Positions 60,740 through 64,000 of a stretch of 64,000 nt of DNA are shown here, in pieces. The stretch lies in the NCBI GenBank assembly GCA_964023205.1, contig OZ026833.1:35318366-35382365 (forward strand), read 5' to 3'. Origin of the DNA: Lutraria lutraria. Lineage: Eukaryota > Mollusca > Bivalvia > Venerida > Mactridae. Below the pieces are notes generated by a model. It was not told the DNA's origin and ran no database searches. It saw only the letters and a program-made list of their open reading frames with translations. Position 1 is the first letter of the stretch. Each line of letters begins with the position of its first letter. The position numbers were made by a program, and so were the translations under genes.

Positions 60740-63700
60740 AATTAATATACCAGACTGCTACAATGTAAAATTAAGTAAGTTATCATGCCCAACAGCTTTT
60801 AACTGAGGATTTTGAGTGCACAAAGATACTTTGTTCTTTGTTGTACTGCGGCAGACAGGCCAAATGGAGGAAGTGTCTTATTGCCACAAATAAGTTCAGA
60901 CTAAATAGTTATCAGATAGGCCCTCCTGGACACATTCAAATAACAAAGCTTATCTAAAAATTATCCAATCAATTTTAAATTATACTGAGAGAAGGTGCAA
61001 ATATAAAATAAATTGTAATCACCTGATAGCAGGGGAGACCCTTGCTTTATTATTTGGATATGTCTGTTGTAATTAATTCTAATCGTTTGCAGCATTGAGC
61101 GAAGCACAAAATCATAAAGCATATGTTGACCGATTAGTATACTGACCAATCATACACGATAAGCTTGTGTGCTCGCCATTCATTAATCCAAGTCTGTAAC
61201 AGTAAGTTTTTATTCTCTCAAGTTCCTAGCACTTTCACGGCCTAATCCGTTAGCTTTATTAATTATCCTTGCTGTATGAATATTCCTCTATTATTCATTG
61301 ATCTTTACACGGAAGTATGCACACTTGATTATGTTTGTTTAGCTTAAAATTACTGTTAATATGTAGATCTCTAAACAGTGACAGTTCCAGAAGAAGCCAT
61401 TTTGGGTATCACGTGACTTAAAACGTCGCTAGGAAACGAGCGAAGTTTTTGCATCCTAAGTATTTCAATGAACAGAAAGATACATGTACAAACACCCGAC
61501 AAGAACTGTCAGGTTTACTTTAATTCTACGTTAACGAATATTTAGATGCATTAATTACCTAGGCCTACTGATTTTTTCAATGTTCCTGGATTTAACCAGT
61601 CCAAATGCGAGGTATATGATTTATTGACCAGGCAGTCCAGTGCAGTACTGGGTAATAAAGCAGAACGGGTCGTAGCTTCTGCTTATATTATCAGTTGGCA
61701 TATAAATCAGCAGGATGTTAATTAGTCATAAAGTTATCATCAGTACCAATCAATGGATTTCTACTGCAACATCTAACATGCACACATGATAAGACAGATA
61801 AGGCAAATAAACCATTCAGAGATTCGACCTCCCGTAGCCCTACTACGACCTCCCGCAGCTTTTGGAGTCACTTACATCTAGGAGCTATTCGATCATGACT
61901 GTCGCAAATTTATAAGCCTTGTGCTGCTATGTTAGGTATATCTAGACGTGTTTTTTACTAAGTGCTACTTTTTACTCAATTATTTAAAGTATTGATACCG
62001 TGCATAACGTCAAAGAATCTAGCCAATAATTAAATTAGTTTTTATTACTAAAAATTATGAGAATTTTACCGCAAACTTGTTGTATGATTGTGCATGTATT
62101 AACTGTAGAAATCTGTCCCGATTCTGCAGTATAGTTTTATCTAATGATATACTTTTTAATATATATAGGTGTTAAGTAAGCTATAAACAGTATATGTTTG
62201 TTTCGCAACGAATACTTATTTATTTATTTGTATGATCATCTGTAATATTAGCTGTGTACAACTTGGTATGTACCAATTTATTATCTATACTACATACCGC
62301 GTGTCCGATTAAACTATATTTAATGATATTTATCATTAAAATAGCTGCGATAATTACAGTTTGCATCCAATATTAAATATATATAGTAGGTATTTGTTGC
62401 CAGAAATTACAAAATTGACACTTAGATTAGAATCTACCCCTATATTTTGTTTTTTAACAACGTGCTATAGAAGTATTTTTCATTCTTGGTATAATAGTTT
62501 TTCGACAAGTATATATATATATATCTTTATTTCCTCCAAACACGGAGAGTATATACTATAATACATTGTACAATGTACATATTACCGTTAATATACAATA
62601 ATATAATAAATCACAGTCAATGAATATTCGCCTTACAACATAAGCAGGATGAATTCACATAATTCAATGCCGCGTCTAGCATTTATCATTTGTCTGATAT
62701 GTAATTCAAATGCCATCGAAGATGATTACCACTTTGCTATATATAAATATTCGTAAGCAATTTTTAAAACCAGGATACTATTATGTTCGCCCAAGAGTCT
62801 TCAAATTCACTCAACTCATGCTATCTACTGAAAAATTAGACATAATTAATCTAGTAAAATACACATATCATGCATTTTCTTTACGTAAACAGTCAGTCGT
62901 TGTCGATACTTAATATTTCTAGGTGGACATGATGTAACCATTATTTTTGGTAAAAATTATTACCCAGATTCTAATCTATATGATGCTTTTTTTTTTCATA
63001 AGTAACTTGCAGTTTACAAATCTAAATCGTGCTTCTTGATTCATGTTATTTTAAGCATAGCTCAATCTCTTTAATTTTTTAACTATTAGTTTTCATTAAT
63101 TATCTGTCTTTCTTCTACTCTTTGAATTTTCACGATGTCACATGATCCGAACTTCATTGTATTTATACATAATGTTTGTAACGAGATACTATATTTTGTA
63201 TAAGTTACTAAATAAAATCATGTTCCTATACGCGTGTCTTAGAATGTGTAATGTTACGTAATCTCGGTGCTATTTCGAGGAATATTGACGCTCGGCTTTT
63301 TTGTATATAAAATAGGAAAATTATGTATGGGTCTGACACATTGTATTTGATTGATTGTTGCAGTACCAGAAAATTATAAGTGAGAACGTTTATGTTATTG
63401 GTTACGATTAGTTTTTTTTTTCTTATCTTTTAACAACTGAACGGTTTGATCTCACACATGATACTGTCGGTTTCAGAAGGTCAGTGGAAATGCCGTTATC
63501 TGATTGGTCAACCGGCCTGTCAATGAAATATCTAAGGAAGGGTCAAATTGTCGCGTCGCAAATATATAGTCCTGGTACATAGATCGATAGTCAATAAACA
63601 CCACGGGTGGTAAATGTATATACTGCAGATTTGCATTTTACTAGTTTGTATATAAAATACATATATCTTCATCGATAGTAAAATATATGTATCAGAGGAA

Positions 63701-63960
63701 TTGCTTGAGTAGCGGGCAAGTAAACGACTAATAGATTTATGAAACAAATGTTATTTTACTAACTTGTCACATTTTAAAACGAGTATTTTTATCGATTCGG
63801 GTGTTATTAGTGTTTTACAGCACGAATACTCGAAGATAATTTTATGTAAAATCTAATACAAGACCTTCTAAATTCTAATTGAATATTACACCTGTTAATC
63901 GACAGATCAATGATACGTAAATTTGTATAAATACATTTTGTATTCAAGACAGAAACAATA
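60740..63960. other. right end of the window, no gene supported
   Basis: AT-rich, with a TA-rich tract at 62508-62523. CACGTG-like TCACGTGACT sits at 61410 next to GAAGCCATTTTGGG, which could be a promoter element, but no exon follows that I can place. Confidence 0.35.
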
Positions 63961-63963
63961 ATG

Positions 63964-63981
63964 AATAATAATAATAATAAT
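63964..63981. repeat. (AAT)n microsatellite
   Basis: Five to six AAT units at the window end; possibly the tail of a retroelement. Confidence 0.8.
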
Positions 63982-64000
63982 TTATATAAAGTTTTTAACA

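Overview
This is an AT-rich, intron-containing animal genome window. It is most likely from a bivalve mollusc. The evidence is a set of repeats I recognise from bivalve genomes: long arrays built on the phrase AAAAACTAGGTCAC, a terminus reading ACAAGAGGGCCATGATGGCC, and tRNA-derived SINEs whose tail contains ATGGCGTTAAACCC. The host genes are also of kinds that expand in molluscs: IRG-type GTPases and mosaic extracellular proteins with WSC, sushi and PAN-like modules. The species cannot be named from the sequence alone.

Layout. At 1-4.3 kb there is mostly unassigned sequence with a degenerate GC-richer repeat at 0.7-1.14 kb. An IRG-like GTPase gene lies at 5.5-7.2 kb, with its frame broken by one extra A. 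A tandem 3' duplicate of it at 9.4-11.4 kb carries only the C-terminal domain. That duplicate was later hit by a TA-inserting DNA element (10.16-10.89 kb) with two tRNA-like modules inside. A second, intact IRG-like gene lies at 34.2-35.85 kb. Upstream and downstream flanks of the two genes are also homologous, so a block of several kb was duplicated. Between them lie a pogo/Tigger-like element (13.2-14.2 kb), a minus-strand gene of unknown family (16.0-17.0 kb), a large tandem-unit element (17.6-18.85 kb), a plus-strand two-exon gene fragment resembling a CIDE-N fold (24.5-25.3 kb), a 148-bp hairpin element (27.0-27.2 kb) and a decayed LINE split by a GC-rich insertion (27.8-29.6 kb).

From 39.8 to 43.6 kb the minus strand encodes a mosaic extracellular protein: a PAN-like exon, two sushi/CCP exons and a WSC domain split over two phase-matched exons. 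The second CCP has TGA where a cysteine codon is expected. From 45.9 to 50.7 kb lies a ruined PIF/Harbinger-type transposon with a HARBI1-like fragment, nested MITEs and a foldback end. After 54.8 kb there is a second LINE fragment, short-period arrays, a second Harbinger-like element (56.1-57.6 kb), a cluster of GCCATGGC palindromes (58.28-58.53 kb), another GGCC-terminal array (58.97-59.83 kb) and a tRNA-Ala-like SINE (60.6-60.7 kb). The last 3 kb holds no gene I can support.

How the genes relate. The IRG-like GTPases suggest cell-autonomous defence or membrane remodelling, and the WSC/CCP/PAN protein suggests glycan binding or recognition outside the cell. Nothing in the sequence shows that they act together. 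The clearest story is duplication, decay and repeated transposon insertion around a small IRG cluster. I did not find a convincing new multi-gene system.
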